Source: JAJFJD01 sp965228425 (GTDB lineage Bacteria > Pseudomonadota > Alphaproteobacteria > UBA8366). Taken from it: 64,000 nucleotides of DNA. The notes under the pieces were generated by a model. The model was not told the DNA's origin. It ran no database searches and saw only the letters and a list, made by a program, of their open reading frames with translations. Location: contig OZ245815.1 in assembly GCA_965228425.1 (NCBI GenBank), forward strand, positions 3,968,001 to 4,032,000, given 5' to 3'. Shown here piece by piece: positions 27,075-35,560 of the stretch (positions are counted from its first letter, which is position 1; every line of letters begins with the position of its first letter). Position numbers and translations under genes: made by a program.

Positions 27075-28325
27075 CTAGTCCCGCGCGCCGTGCCGGTCGC
27101 CCGGCAGTTCATTGGGCCGCATTAGCCGGAAGGCGAAAAGCGTCAGCAGCATCAGGCCGGCGATCAGGCCGAAGGCCATGCTCCATCCGTGGGTCGACAT
27201 CCCGCCCGCCATGTCGAGCGTCCAACCCACGACGAGCGGTCCGAAGAAGCCCCCGCCGTAGCCCAACATGGAATGCACCGCGAGGGTCGCGCCGCGCCGG
27301 TCGGGATCGGCATTTCCGGCCGTCCCGGCGGTGATCGACGAGGAATCGAGCCAGATCACCGCGCCATAGGCCAGGACCATGGCGACGGCGAGGCCATAGG
27401 TCAGCGTTCCGATGTAGCCGATCGTTCCCCCCAGAACCACAGAAAGCGTCAGCGCCACGGCGATCAACCGCCGCCGCCCGAAACGGATCGACGCCTCGTT
27501 GCCGACGATGCTGGCGCCGGTTCCCAATAGGGCCATCGCGGTTGCGACCACCGTCGGTGCGATCCAGATTTTTGCCTCACCGGTCTGCGCGGCGACATAG
27601 GCGAGGAAGGCGACGCTCCACCCGCGCAGGGCGTTCATTTCCCAGGTGTGGAAGCAATAGACGAAGGCATAGGCCATGGCCGACCGGTTGCGGAAGACCG
27701 GCCGGAAATCAAACAACGCCGCCTTCTCTTTCATCGCCGCGCCATCCGGCGTGCGGGACGGCGCAAAGACCCCGACGATCAATCCCGCCGCCAGCGCGCA
27801 TCCGCCCGCCACCGCAAAGGCGCCCTGCCAGCCGGCGAAGGCCTGCACCAAATCGGCGAAAACGAAGGATAAGGCCCCGGCGATCCCGACCCCGGCCGCA
27901 TGGCCGGCAACCGCGCGCGACATGAGACGGGCGTCGACCCGGTCCGCCAGGAGTTTCAGACCGGTCATATAGGTCCCAGCCCATCCGGCCCCGGCCAGCA
28001 TCCGGCCCAGGACAGCGATCCAAAATCCGTCCGCGACGGCGAAAACACAGTGTCCAGCGGCGATCAGCGACACACCGCAAAGATAGACGCGCTTGGTATC
28101 GATCCGGTCGGTCAGGGTGACGAGAACCGGCACGGCGATCGTGTAAGCGAGATAGAACAGCCCGGTAATCCATCCTGCCTCGCTGTTATCGAGCCGCCAG
28201 AGCGTCATCATGCCGGGCAAAAGCGCGGGCCAGGTGTAGGCGCCGATCTGCGCCAGCACTTGAGCGGTACAGACCAGGGCAACGAGGCGGGCGGGCGAAA
28301 TTCCAGCGCGATCGGCTGGCATCAT
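27075..28325 (-). CDS. MFS transporter
   Basis: The protein is 416 residues with 12 predicted membrane segments in two halves. The loop 2-3 region (LTDRIDTKRVYLCG) is the usual MFS Asp-Arg/Lys element. The start could be either of two consecutive Met codons. Stops of this gene and the convergent amidohydrolase are 6 bases apart. It is probably an importer or exporter of a small metabolite linked to the neighbouring enzymes; the substrate is unknown. Confidence 0.92.
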   Translation of the reverse strand: MMPADRAGISPARLVALVCTAQVLAQIGAYTWPALLPGMMTLWRLDNSEAGWITGLFYLAYTIAVPVLVTLTDRIDTKRVYLCGVSLIAAGHCVFAVADGFWIAVLGRMLAGAGWAGTYMTGLKLLADRVDARLMSRAVAGHAAGVGIAGALSFVFADLVQAFAGWQGAFAVAGGCALAAGLIVGVFAPSRTPDGAAMKEKAALFDFRPVFRNRSAMAYAFVYCFHTWEMNALRGWSVAFLAYVAAQTGEAKIWIAPTVVATAMALLGTGASIVGNEASIRFGRRRLIAVALTLSVVLGGTIGYIGTLTYGLAVAMVLAYGAVIWLDSSSITAGTAGNADPDRRGATLAVHSMLGYGGGFFGPLVVGWTLDMAGGMSTHGWSMAFGLIAGLMLLTLFAFRLMRPNELPGDRHGARD

Positions 28326-28411
28326 CGATCATCCATAAAGGAACGTGGACGATGACCCTGGCAGCAAGGCCCAGTCGAAACAAGACTCTAGGGGAAAAAG
28401 CCGCGGCGGCG

Positions 28412-28690
28412 TCAGAGACGGCAGTCGTTACCGTAATACCACCATTTCTGAATGAAGCCCTTCCGGTCGATGGTGAACCGGGTCTCGCAGAACATGCCGA
28501 CGACGACCGGGGTCTTGTATTCGAAGACCCGGCCCCCGTCCCGGAGGGCCAAGACCCCATCCGGCCGCCCCCAAATCGACACCAGTTGATGCGCGCCGCG
28601 GCCCTTCCAGCCATCGAGCCGCTGCTCGTAGCGCTCGAAGGACGGGCATCCGGCGACAAATAGGGCCAAAAATACGAATAATATCCGCAT
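28412..28690 (-). CDS. Small lipoprotein of unknown function
   Basis: The protein is 92 residues. A short hydrophobic N-terminus ends in FVAGC (lipobox, Cys15), so the mature protein is likely lipid-anchored. The rest has a WGRPDGVL segment and two more cysteines (FCETRF, GNDC). The pattern resembles small SmpA/OmlA-like outer-membrane lipoproteins, with the WGxPxxV element, but the similarity is short. It is divergent from the cold shock gene. Confidence 0.8.
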   Translation of the reverse strand: MRILFVFLALFVAGCPSFERYEQRLDGWKGRGAHQLVSIWGRPDGVLALRDGGRVFEYKTPVVVGMFCETRFTIDRKGFIQKWWYYGNDCRL

Positions 28691-28966
28691 AACTCATTGT
28701 TTTCTGCGAATGAGTTTAAGCAATCGTTAAGCTGGAGTTTACTTTTGGTGTTACACTCTCTATCTAATATAGGCGAGTTATTCGTTGTCCGGTCGCCCCT
28801 TGTTTGGTCGCATGCGTCTTGTAATCACGTTGTGATAGTCAGACGTCCGCGCGTCTGACCTAGTTGCTTTCAGACAGAGTTTTGCTCGTTTCTCAGGTGC
28901 CGCCGGTGAGCGCAAACCGCAGTATCGACAGTACCGTTTTCGACTACGTTGTAAGGAAATTAGACT
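28691..28966 (+). promoter_or_regulatory. Promoter and long 5' leader of the cold shock gene, with a perfect hairpin
   Basis: There are 276 bases between divergent genes. A possible promoter is TTTACT (28738-28743), 17 bases, TATCTA (28761-28766), weak by consensus. This would leave a leader of nearly 200 bases. In the leader, GTCAGACG (28838-28845) pairs perfectly with CGTCTGAC (28852-28859) around the loop TCCGCG. No T-run follows, so it is not a simple terminator. Long structured leaders are known for cspA-type mRNAs, where structure controls translation at low temperature. Confidence 0.5.
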
Positions 28967-29176
28967 ATGTCTACAGGAACCGTGAAATGGTTCAACCCTA
29001 CCAAAGGGTACGGATTTATTGAGCCCGAAGATGGCGGCAAGGATGTGTTCGTGCACATTTCTGCCGTCGAGCGGGCAGGAATTGGCTCGCTATACGAAGG
29101 CCAGAAGCTCGAATTCGAAATCACGGAGGGCCGTAACGGCAAATCCTCCGCAGAAGATTTGAAGCTGCTCGACTAA
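28967..29176 (+). CDS. Cold shock protein, CspA family
   Basis: The protein is 69 residues, a single cold-shock OB-fold. RNP1 reads KGYGFIEP and RNP2 reads VFVHI, with the aromatic residues needed for single-stranded nucleic acid stacking. It starts after AAGGAAATT. It binds RNA or ssDNA and acts as an RNA chaperone. A strong terminator follows at 29183-29218, so it is a single-gene transcript. An infA gene lies just downstream with its own signals. Confidence 0.97.
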   Translation: MSTGTVKWFNPTKGYGFIEPEDGGKDVFVHISAVERAGIGSLYEGQKLEFEITEGRNGKSSAEDLKLLD

Positions 29177-29182
29177 CGAGTA

Positions 29183-29226
29183 CCGGCCGGAGCGTTTGCG
29201 TTGTATCGTTCCGGCCGGCTCTTCTT
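29183..29226 (+). terminator. Terminator of the cold shock gene
   Basis: CCGGCCGGAGCG (29183-29194) pairs with CGTTCCGGCCGG (29207-29218), giving 12 pairs with one G-U wobble. A pyrimidine tail CTCTTCTTT follows. It begins 7 bases after the stop codon. Confidence 0.8.
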
Positions 29227-29310
29227 TACCGGCACAGGCGCCCGAATCTGTCTGCCGCAGATGTCAGCCGGGGTTATGCGCCATTGTGTTCACTGCTACG
29301 GGGTTAAACG

Positions 29311-29526
29311 TTGAAAGAAGAATTGATCGACTTTAGCGGCACGGTAATCGACAAATTGCCGAATGCGATGTTCAAGGTGCGGCTCGAGAATGGCCATGAA
29401 ATCATCGCTCAGCCGAAAGGAAAGATGCGGAAGTTCCGCATCCGCGTGATGGTGGGCGACCGCGTTGACGTTGAAATGACGCCTTACGACCTGACCAAGG
29501 GTCGAATCACCTACCGCCACAAATAA
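29311..29526 (+). CDS. infA: Translation initiation factor IF-1, TTG start
   Basis: The protein is 71 residues, an S1-type OB-fold with the hallmark PNAMF, GKMRK and MTPYDLTKGRITYR segments. It starts with TTG at 29311, one residue shorter than most IF-1 proteins (no Ala after Met), with GGGG as the only upstream purine run. No ATG in frame lies nearby. IF-1 occupies the 30S A site during initiation. Its place beside a cold shock gene fits the known role of IF-1 in translation after cold shock. It could be the sole copy or a second copy; the window cannot tell. Confidence 0.95.
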   Translation: MKEELIDFSGTVIDKLPNAMFKVRLENGHEIIAQPKGKMRKFRIRVMVGDRVDVEMTPYDLTKGRITYRHK

Positions 29527-29653
29527 CGCGTATTTTGCTGCGACGGTCTTTCCGCGGCGCCGGCCCCGGCGGCGTATCCATGTATACGTGCCGTTAACCG
29601 CTTCTCCATTCCCTCTTCCTATTCTCTCCGCCTGAACCAACGGGCCGAGAGCC

Positions 29654-30469
29654 ATGCAAATCCTGCGTGACACAGAGATGCCGCCGCATCACGGCATGTG
29701 GACCTATCGGGAAACCGCCTGGCCGCATCTGGTCTTCGGCGTGTTGCTTGCCGGACTTGCGCTTGGCTGCGCCGGCATACCCTTCCTAACCGAATTCGAG
29801 AACAATACCTTCGTCAAGTATCCGGCGGCCGCCGGCGCGGTGTTGTTCGGCCTCATCGCAATGATGGCGCTGCGTCTGTTTTACGCCAGCAGACGGCCCG
29901 AATGCTGGCAACTGCGCTGGTCGCCCGAGACGCTCTATATCCGGTTCCGCGCATACCACAATTACCGTTTTCCCGCCGACACCCCAAGCATCGTCGAACT
30001 CGACCGGCGCGAGATCAAATGGATCCGCCCGCGGCGGAAGGATTTGAATGCGCCCAATACCGAGGGAACCTGGTCGCAATGGTTCACAGTAAGACATCTC
30101 GAGTTCGCGCTGCGCCGGACCGATGCTGCCCCCCTCGCCGACGCCCTACGTGCGGAAGCCCAACAGCGCGACCACAAGCGGAGCCGCTTCAATCATTACC
30201 CGGTGACGCTGCACGACGATGCGATCCACGTCGAACTCCGGTCGCCCAAGAAAGCGCTGGCGACCCTGTCGCGCTACTATCCGACCACGCTGGCAATCGA
30301 GGCACCGGCGACCGCCTTCGAGGATATGACGAAAGCGGAAAAAGAGGATCACATCCTCGCGCTGGTCCAATCGGGAAACACCATCGCGGCGGTCAAGGCC
30401 GCACGCGCGGTCTACGGTTGCGATCTGACGACCGCAAAAAACCTCGTCGACGGCCTATCAACGCGCTAG
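29654..30469 (+). CDS. Membrane protein with a C-terminal ribosomal L7/L12-like domain
   Basis: The protein is 271 residues. Two hydrophobic segments (about 27-46 and 55-77) are followed by a beta-rich, positively charged cytoplasmic part. The last 45 residues (AEKEDHILALVQSGNTIAAVK, then RAVYGCDLTTAKNLVDGL) match the pattern of the L7/L12 C-terminal domain: helix, GN.. IeAVK.. helix, then a GL.L.eAK.lVe turn. In ribosomes this domain recruits GTPase translation factors. Why it is attached to a membrane protein is unknown. It follows infA by about 130 bases and may be in the same transcript. Confidence 0.75.
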   Translation: MQILRDTEMPPHHGMWTYRETAWPHLVFGVLLAGLALGCAGIPFLTEFENNTFVKYPAAAGAVLFGLIAMMALRLFYASRRPECWQLRWSPETLYIRFRAYHNYRFPADTPSIVELDRREIKWIRPRRKDLNAPNTEGTWSQWFTVRHLEFALRRTDAAPLADALRAEAQQRDHKRSRFNHYPVTLHDDAIHVELRSPKKALATLSRYYPTTLAIEAPATAFEDMTKAEKEDHILALVQSGNTIAAVKAARAVYGCDLTTAKNLVDGLSTR

Positions 30470-30766
30470 GCGAAACCGGGTGAAGGGCCATCGCCCCGCT
30501 CACGTTAGCCCGGCCGATGACGCCGGGCCATTCTCTCTATCAAGTTGAATTTACATACTCTTTTTGCAATAAAATCGTCGTTAATTGACGCAGGCCCGTT
30601 GACACCCCGCGAGCGGCAACTTACCGTTTGCATACAAACAAGCGCAAAATGCGGTCCCGACATGCTGCGATAAACGGGACGCGACCCTCAAAATCGAATT
30701 ACGACCGGCGCCCATCGCGGGTGGTCCACGCGCTGTTCGTATCAAATCGTCCGCAGGAGAGAAAAT
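30470..30766. other. Intergenic region with terminator-like hairpin before the TAXI-TRAP genes
   Basis: GCCCGGC (30508-30514) pairs with GCCGGGC (30522-30528) and is followed by CATTCTCTCT, a plausible terminator for the preceding gene. The rest is AT-richer than average around 30540-30600, and the promoter of the transporter is probably there. I see no gene. Confidence 0.55.
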
Positions 30767-31822
30767 ATGCTCAAACGGCTCCTCACGTGTTTCGTCTTTA
30801 CCGCCTTCACGGTGGGCGCGGTTGCCACCGTCACGGTGAGTACGGTCTCCACCGCGTCCGCGCAGGTCAAAGACATCCGATGGGGCACGTCACGCGTTGG
30901 CTCGTCCGGCCATCGCGCCATCACCAATTTGGCGGAAATGCTCTCGCGCGAGATGAAATCTATCCGCGTCACCGTGCAGCCCACGCCCGGCGCCATCGTC
31001 ACGGTGAAAGGGTATTCTACCGGACAGTTCGAGGGCTATTACGGCTCCGACGTCGCCTTTTATGAGCTGGCGAACAACATCAACCGCTTTAAAGGCTTCA
31101 AGAGCAAGATGAAGCGCCAGCCCGTGCAATCCTTCTGGATGTTCACCATCGAAATGGGCGTCGGCATTCATGCGCGCGACAAGGACAAGATCAAGAGTTG
31201 GAGCGATTTGTCCGGCAAACGAGTCTTCACGGGCCCGCGGCCGTGGGATACCCGCGCACAATTGGAGCGGGCTTTCACCGTCCTCGGCATCAAGCATGAC
31301 TACCTCGAGGTCAGCATCAAGACCGCAGGATCGCTGCTTGAACAGGGCAACTATGTGGGTATCGGCGTTTACACGAACGCGGAAGCCACCACGGCGCCTT
31401 GGATCACCGAGGCATCGCTGCAAACGGACTGGGCCGCGCTCAACCCCAGCAGTGAGGAAATCGCCAAGCTGAAAAAGGCAGGGTTCAAGATTGCGGAACT
31501 CGACCCCGCCGTGTTCGGCAAGAAGAAAAATCACGTCCAGAAGGTTCAGATGCTGCCTTTCTACTATGGCGCCCATCTCGGCATGGAAGTGAACGAAGCC
31601 GATATGTACGGGATTCTGAAGACGATCGAGAAGAACGCCCAGGCGTTGGCCCAGGCCGACAAGGCGTTCAAACAAATCGCCACCGACATGCCGAAAATGC
31701 AGCGCCGCGGCGTCGAATCGGCGGTCAATCTGGTGGAGATCCATCCCGGACTCGCGAAATACATGCGCGAGAAAGGCGTTTGGGATTCTAAGTGGGATTC
31801 TCGGGTCGCCAAGGCGAAGTAA
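30767..31822 (+). CDS. TAXI family TRAP transporter solute-binding protein
   Basis: The protein is 351 residues with a signal peptide (to about Ala36 in TASAQ). The mature start DIRWGTSRVGSSGHRAI and the later FTGPRPWDTRAQLERAF element match TAXI proteins. It captures a solute in the periplasm. Unlike DctP-type SBPs, TAXI proteins pair with fused QM permeases, and such a permease follows. An 11-bp hairpin lies in the 80-base gap between them. The ligand is unknown. Confidence 0.92.
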   Translation: MLKRLLTCFVFTAFTVGAVATVTVSTVSTASAQVKDIRWGTSRVGSSGHRAITNLAEMLSREMKSIRVTVQPTPGAIVTVKGYSTGQFEGYYGSDVAFYELANNINRFKGFKSKMKRQPVQSFWMFTIEMGVGIHARDKDKIKSWSDLSGKRVFTGPRPWDTRAQLERAFTVLGIKHDYLEVSIKTAGSLLEQGNYVGIGVYTNAEATTAPWITEASLQTDWAALNPSSEEIAKLKKAGFKIAELDPAVFGKKKNHVQKVQMLPFYYGAHLGMEVNEADMYGILKTIEKNAQALAQADKAFKQIATDMPKMQRRGVESAVNLVEIHPGLAKYMREKGVWDSKWDSRVAKAK

Positions 31823-31843
31823 TTTGACCCTAAAGAATCCGGT

Positions 31844-31877
31844 CAGGGCGGCGGCGCGTATTCAAACCGCCGCCCTG
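31844..31877 (+). repeat. Perfect hairpin between TRAP binding protein and permease genes
   Basis: CAGGGCGGCGG (31844-31854) pairs exactly with CCGCCGCCCTG (31867-31877). There is no T-run. Its position behind a binding-protein gene fits a partial terminator or a 3'-end stabiliser that gives more binding protein than permease. Confidence 0.7.
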
Positions 31878-31902
31878 CCGCATTCCAAGGCGTAATTCAG
31901 CA

Positions 31903-33852
31903 ATGTCCGAGCATCCCGAGACCCGGTCACCGGTTTTCGCCATCGCGGAAATCGGATTCTTCATCGTCGCCTTCTGCTTCTTCGTCTATCTCATACAGTA
32001 TTACACGACGACCTTCGGCGGCCCGACGCTGCTGGCGTTCACGATGGTGCCGGTAACCTTCATCATCTTCACGCTGGATTCGCTACGGAAGAACGAGTTC
32101 TACCCAACCCTCGGCCCGGGATTGAACCTCGCGATCGCCACGATCTACATCGCGATCTGCTTGGTGGTGTCGATCTACATGTATGTGGAATTCGAAGAGC
32201 TGGGCACGGTCCGCGCCGGGTTCTGGGACCCGTTGGACATGGTATTGGGCGGCCTGATGGTCTTGCTGGTGATGGAATATGCGCGGAAACGCTACTTCGT
32301 GCTGTTCGTCCTTAACATCTTTCTGATGCTTTACGCGATGTACGGCTTCGTCGTACCGGGCATGTTCTATCATCCCGGCCTGGACTGGACCCGGGTACTC
32401 ACCATGACGAGCCTCGAGGACACCACCGGTGTCTTTTCCGACCTGCCGCAACTCGCCCTCACCCTGATCGGCTCATTCGTGTTGGTCCTGGCCACCCTGC
32501 GATCGTTCGGCTGCATCGATTCCATCTTGCGGGGGTCGTCGCAGATCGCCGCGAAATCGCCGAGCGCCCTCCCGCAAACCGCCGTCGTCGGATCCTTCGG
32601 CGTCGCGGCGGTCAGCGGCAGCGGTGCCGCCAACGCGGTGACGACCGGCTCGGCCACGATCCCGGCCCTAATCAAAGCCGGTATGGCGCGGCCCGATGCG
32701 GCCGCCGTTGAGACGGCCTCCTCGCTCGGCGGACAGCTCATGCCGCCGATCATGGGAATCTCCGCCTTCCTCATGGCCGATTTCTTGGATCGCAGCTATT
32801 TCGACGTGGTGGCGCGCGGCTATGCGCCGGCGCTGATCTATTTCGCCGGGGTCTCGCTCGGTGTGTACCTGATCTCGGCGCGACATGGCGGCGTACGCAA
32901 GGTACCAGCGATCGAGACAATGCAACTGGCCGACTGGGTCAATGTTGGCGCGTTCGTCGGCGTCGTCGGAGGGCTGATCGTCCTAATGGCGGCGTTGCAT
33001 CTGCCGCCGTTATTTGCCGCGCTCTATATCTTCGTCGCCATCGCGTCCGTCCTGTTCCTGCGCCACGTGGTTTCCGTGCTGCGCGCACCGGACCGGAACA
33101 GCCTGCGTGCCATCGGCAAGCCATTAGTGCGCTTTGTCGACAATTTCGCGTCAATGACCGCGGACCTGACGCTTTTGCTCGCGACCCTATCGATTCTGAC
33201 CGCGGCCCTGGTCAATACCGGAGTCCCGACGAAGGTCGGCTTCATTCTCGTGGAGGCGGCGTCGGTGAACTTCGCCGCCATGGCGATCATGGCCTTCTTC
33301 TTCGGCGCCTTGCTCGGCATGGGGTTGCCGCCGGCCCCGACCTATATCCTAACCGCGCTGGTGATCGCACCGCACATGATCCAGGCGGGTGCGCATGCGT
33401 GGTCGGTGCATTTCTTTGCCTTCTTCCTCGCGGTCTGGGGCGAATTGACGCCACCGACATCGGTTGTCGCGGCGGTGACCTCGAAGATCGCGGATACATC
33501 CTTTTTCAAGACGCTGTGGCGGGCGATCCAGCTTTGTGTCGCCCTGTTCGTCTTAATGGTCGCCGTGTTCACCCGCCCCGGGCTGGTCCTCGAACCGGGC
33601 CTGACGCAATTCCTCATGATGGCACTGGTGCTGGCAGCCACCGCTGGCGCGACCTTCAGTCTGCAGGCCCGATTCAGCGACAACCGGAATGTCGACGTCG
33701 TCGCCCGCATCATCCTGGGCGCCTTCGCCATGGTGATCCTGTTCCATCCGGATTTGCGGATCGCAACGGCGGCCTGCGCGCCGGTGGCGCTGTTCATCGC
33801 GTATTGGCTGATTAAACGGCGGAAGCGGGAGATGGCCGGCGTCGCCGCCTGA
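31903..33852 (+). CDS. TRAP transporter fused permease (small QM domain plus large M domain)
   Basis: The protein is 649 residues. The first about 180 residues hold four helices equivalent to the small subunit. The rest is the DctM-like part with GSFGVAAVSGSGAANAVTTGSATIP, ESASSLGGQLMPPIMG-like and GMGLPPAPTYILTA signatures. It couples Na+ or H+ to uptake of the TAXI protein ligand. It follows the SBP gene. The convergent amidohydrolase gene ends 6 bases away and may act on the imported compound. Confidence 0.95.
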   Translation: MSEHPETRSPVFAIAEIGFFIVAFCFFVYLIQYYTTTFGGPTLLAFTMVPVTFIIFTLDSLRKNEFYPTLGPGLNLAIATIYIAICLVVSIYMYVEFEELGTVRAGFWDPLDMVLGGLMVLLVMEYARKRYFVLFVLNIFLMLYAMYGFVVPGMFYHPGLDWTRVLTMTSLEDTTGVFSDLPQLALTLIGSFVLVLATLRSFGCIDSILRGSSQIAAKSPSALPQTAVVGSFGVAAVSGSGAANAVTTGSATIPALIKAGMARPDAAAVETASSLGGQLMPPIMGISAFLMADFLDRSYFDVVARGYAPALIYFAGVSLGVYLISARHGGVRKVPAIETMQLADWVNVGAFVGVVGGLIVLMAALHLPPLFAALYIFVAIASVLFLRHVVSVLRAPDRNSLRAIGKPLVRFVDNFASMTADLTLLLATLSILTAALVNTGVPTKVGFILVEAASVNFAAMAIMAFFFGALLGMGLPPAPTYILTALVIAPHMIQAGAHAWSVHFFAFFLAVWGELTPPTSVVAAVTSKIADTSFFKTLWRAIQLCVALFVLMVAVFTRPGLVLEPGLTQFLMMALVLAATAGATFSLQARFSDNRNVDVVARIILGAFAMVILFHPDLRIATAACAPVALFIAYWLIKRRKREMAGVAA

Positions 33853-33858
33853 CGGTTT

Positions 33859-35100
33859 CTATGCCGGCGGATGAAGTTCGGGCAGCGTCTGAGTGAAGGT
33901 CCGGCGGCCGCGCTTGAAGCCATGCAGCGGCCGCGCAACCGTCGCGACCGCCTCGATCGGCGATTTCGCGTTCCACACCACCAGGTCAGCCGGGTTGCCG
34001 ACGGCTATGCCGTAATTCTCGCGCCGCAGGATACGGGCGGGCCGCCGCGTGAGCATCTCGAAGCATTCCACCAGTTCCTCGTCCGCGCCGCGTTGCGTCA
34101 CATTGGCATAGAGATTGGCCATGCGGGTCAGCGATCCGTCGCCGAAGGGCGTGAACGGGTTCAGGATATTGTTGCTGGATAGCGAGCAGTTCGCGCCACA
34201 TTGCACCAGGGCATTGGCGTCGGCGACGCCGCGCATGACGCTGTGGTCCTGGTGACGGCCCGTGACGAAGAGATCGGTGGCCGGCAGAACCGTCACCGCA
34301 ACCCCGGAATCGGCCAGACGCCGCCCCAACGCACGCAGCTCGTCCGGCGGCAAACAGGAATATTTGGCGCCATGCCCGATTGCGGTCCGCCCGCCCCAGC
34401 CGTATTTGTCCGCCAGGTCGCAGACAAGATGTATATCCATATCGTCGGTGGTGTAGCCGACATCCAGATGAATATCGACATCCACGTCGTACTCGCGCGC
34501 GAGGTCGAAGATGCGATTGATCTGTCCCGCATGGTCGGGGTCATAGCCCGGCGCGCCGCCGACGACCGTCGCTCCCTTTTTCAGGCATTCTTCGACGTTG
34601 ACGTCCGCTTCAGGGACGTTGGTCCAGCCTTCCTGTGCGAAGGCGCAAAGCTCCAGATCGATCGCCCACCGGAAGTCCTCCGCCAGCTGCTGTAACGCCT
34701 CGAATCCGCGCAGTCCGACATTGGGATCGACCTCAACATGGGTACGCATATGCATCGTGCCGTTGGCGATGCATTGCTCCAGCGTCTTTTTCGCGCGGGC
34801 ATAGACATCCTCGACCGTGAATTCGGACTTCACCGCGGCCACGCGCATCATATGGTCGGTGCCGCGGTTGGGTGACGGGGAACAACGGTCCGTAATGCGC
34901 GACTTGTCGAGATGGATATGCGTCTCGATCAGCCCTGCGGATACGAACCCGCCTTCGGCGTCCAATACCTCGGCGTCACCGGAGATCGATTTCGCGATTT
35001 CGACGATGCTGCCGTCCTCCACGCCGATGTCGCACGACGACAGGGCACCGCCGGAGTCGGCGATTTGCGCATTCTTCAAAATTAGATCGAGCGCCATCAA
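33859..35100 (-). CDS. Amidohydrolase, cytosine deaminase-like
   Basis: The protein is 413 residues from the first of two adjacent Met codons. It has metal-binding motifs of the amidohydrolase superfamily: ETHIHLDKSRI (HxH type), DVDIHLDVG (His), GHGAKYS (His) and TDLFVTGR (Asp). This set, with HLDK, is typical of the CodA/N-isopropylammelide deaminase branch. It may deaminate a pyrimidine or related ring. It converges on the TRAP genes with 6 bases between stops. Confidence 0.88.
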   Translation of the reverse strand: MMALDLILKNAQIADSGGALSSCDIGVEDGSIVEIAKSISGDAEVLDAEGGFVSAGLIETHIHLDKSRITDRCSPSPNRGTDHMMRVAAVKSEFTVEDVYARAKKTLEQCIANGTMHMRTHVEVDPNVGLRGFEALQQLAEDFRWAIDLELCAFAQEGWTNVPEADVNVEECLKKGATVVGGAPGYDPDHAGQINRIFDLAREYDVDVDIHLDVGYTTDDMDIHLVCDLADKYGWGGRTAIGHGAKYSCLPPDELRALGRRLADSGVAVTVLPATDLFVTGRHQDHSVMRGVADANALVQCGANCSLSSNNILNPFTPFGDGSLTRMANLYANVTQRGADEELVECFEMLTRRPARILRRENYGIAVGNPADLVVWNAKSPIEAVATVARPLHGFKRGRRTFTQTLPELHPPA

Positions 35101-35248
35101 AAATCCCTTCAGTCTTATAAATTATGTGAATGCGGCAAGGAATCGGTGCCTATGGAATTATCGCCGTTAGTGCCCGCGACGCAATCAGCCGCCGGTTGGG
35201 AAAGTGCCAAAAAAAATTCGTTAAACGGGAAGTTAGCCGCTGAGCCGG

Positions 35249-35560
35249 CTACGCGCTCGCGCCGCCGTCGGGCCGTTGGATTTCGACACCCAATTCCGAC
35301 ATCAACAGCAGAAAGTCAGCATTGTTCTTGTCGTTGGTCCAAACCGTAAGCCGGCTGTAGTCGCGGCTCAGTTCGGTCGGGTGGACCGGGTTGCCGCCCG
35401 CAATGATCTGATAGGGGTGTTCCAGGGATTTCACGAGGAACAGAAGATGCTCGATCACGTCGCAACCGCTCTGCCCGGACAGGTCCAGGACGAACCCATA
35501 CTTGCCGAGGGGTTCGACATTCCCTTCACTGAAAGCGATGGTTACTTCCGGCGTGCCCAT
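35249..35560 (-). CDS. Hypothetical protein, 103 residues
   Basis: The start is supported by a strong GGAGGTGA site 8 bases upstream. I do not recognise the family. The sequence has a beta-rich beginning (PEVTIAFSEGN), a helix with DVIEHLLFLVKSLEHP, and a mixed alpha/beta end with FLLLMSELGVEI. No signal peptide, membrane segment or cysteine pair stands out. It lies behind the amidohydrolase gene's promoter region on the same strand, but the orientation makes the amidohydrolase downstream of it by about 150 bases. Confidence 0.7.
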   Translation of the reverse strand: MGTPEVTIAFSEGNVEPLGKYGFVLDLSGQSGCDVIEHLLFLVKSLEHPYQIIAGGNPVHPTELSRDYSRLTVWTNDKNNADFLLLMSELGVEIQRPDGGASA

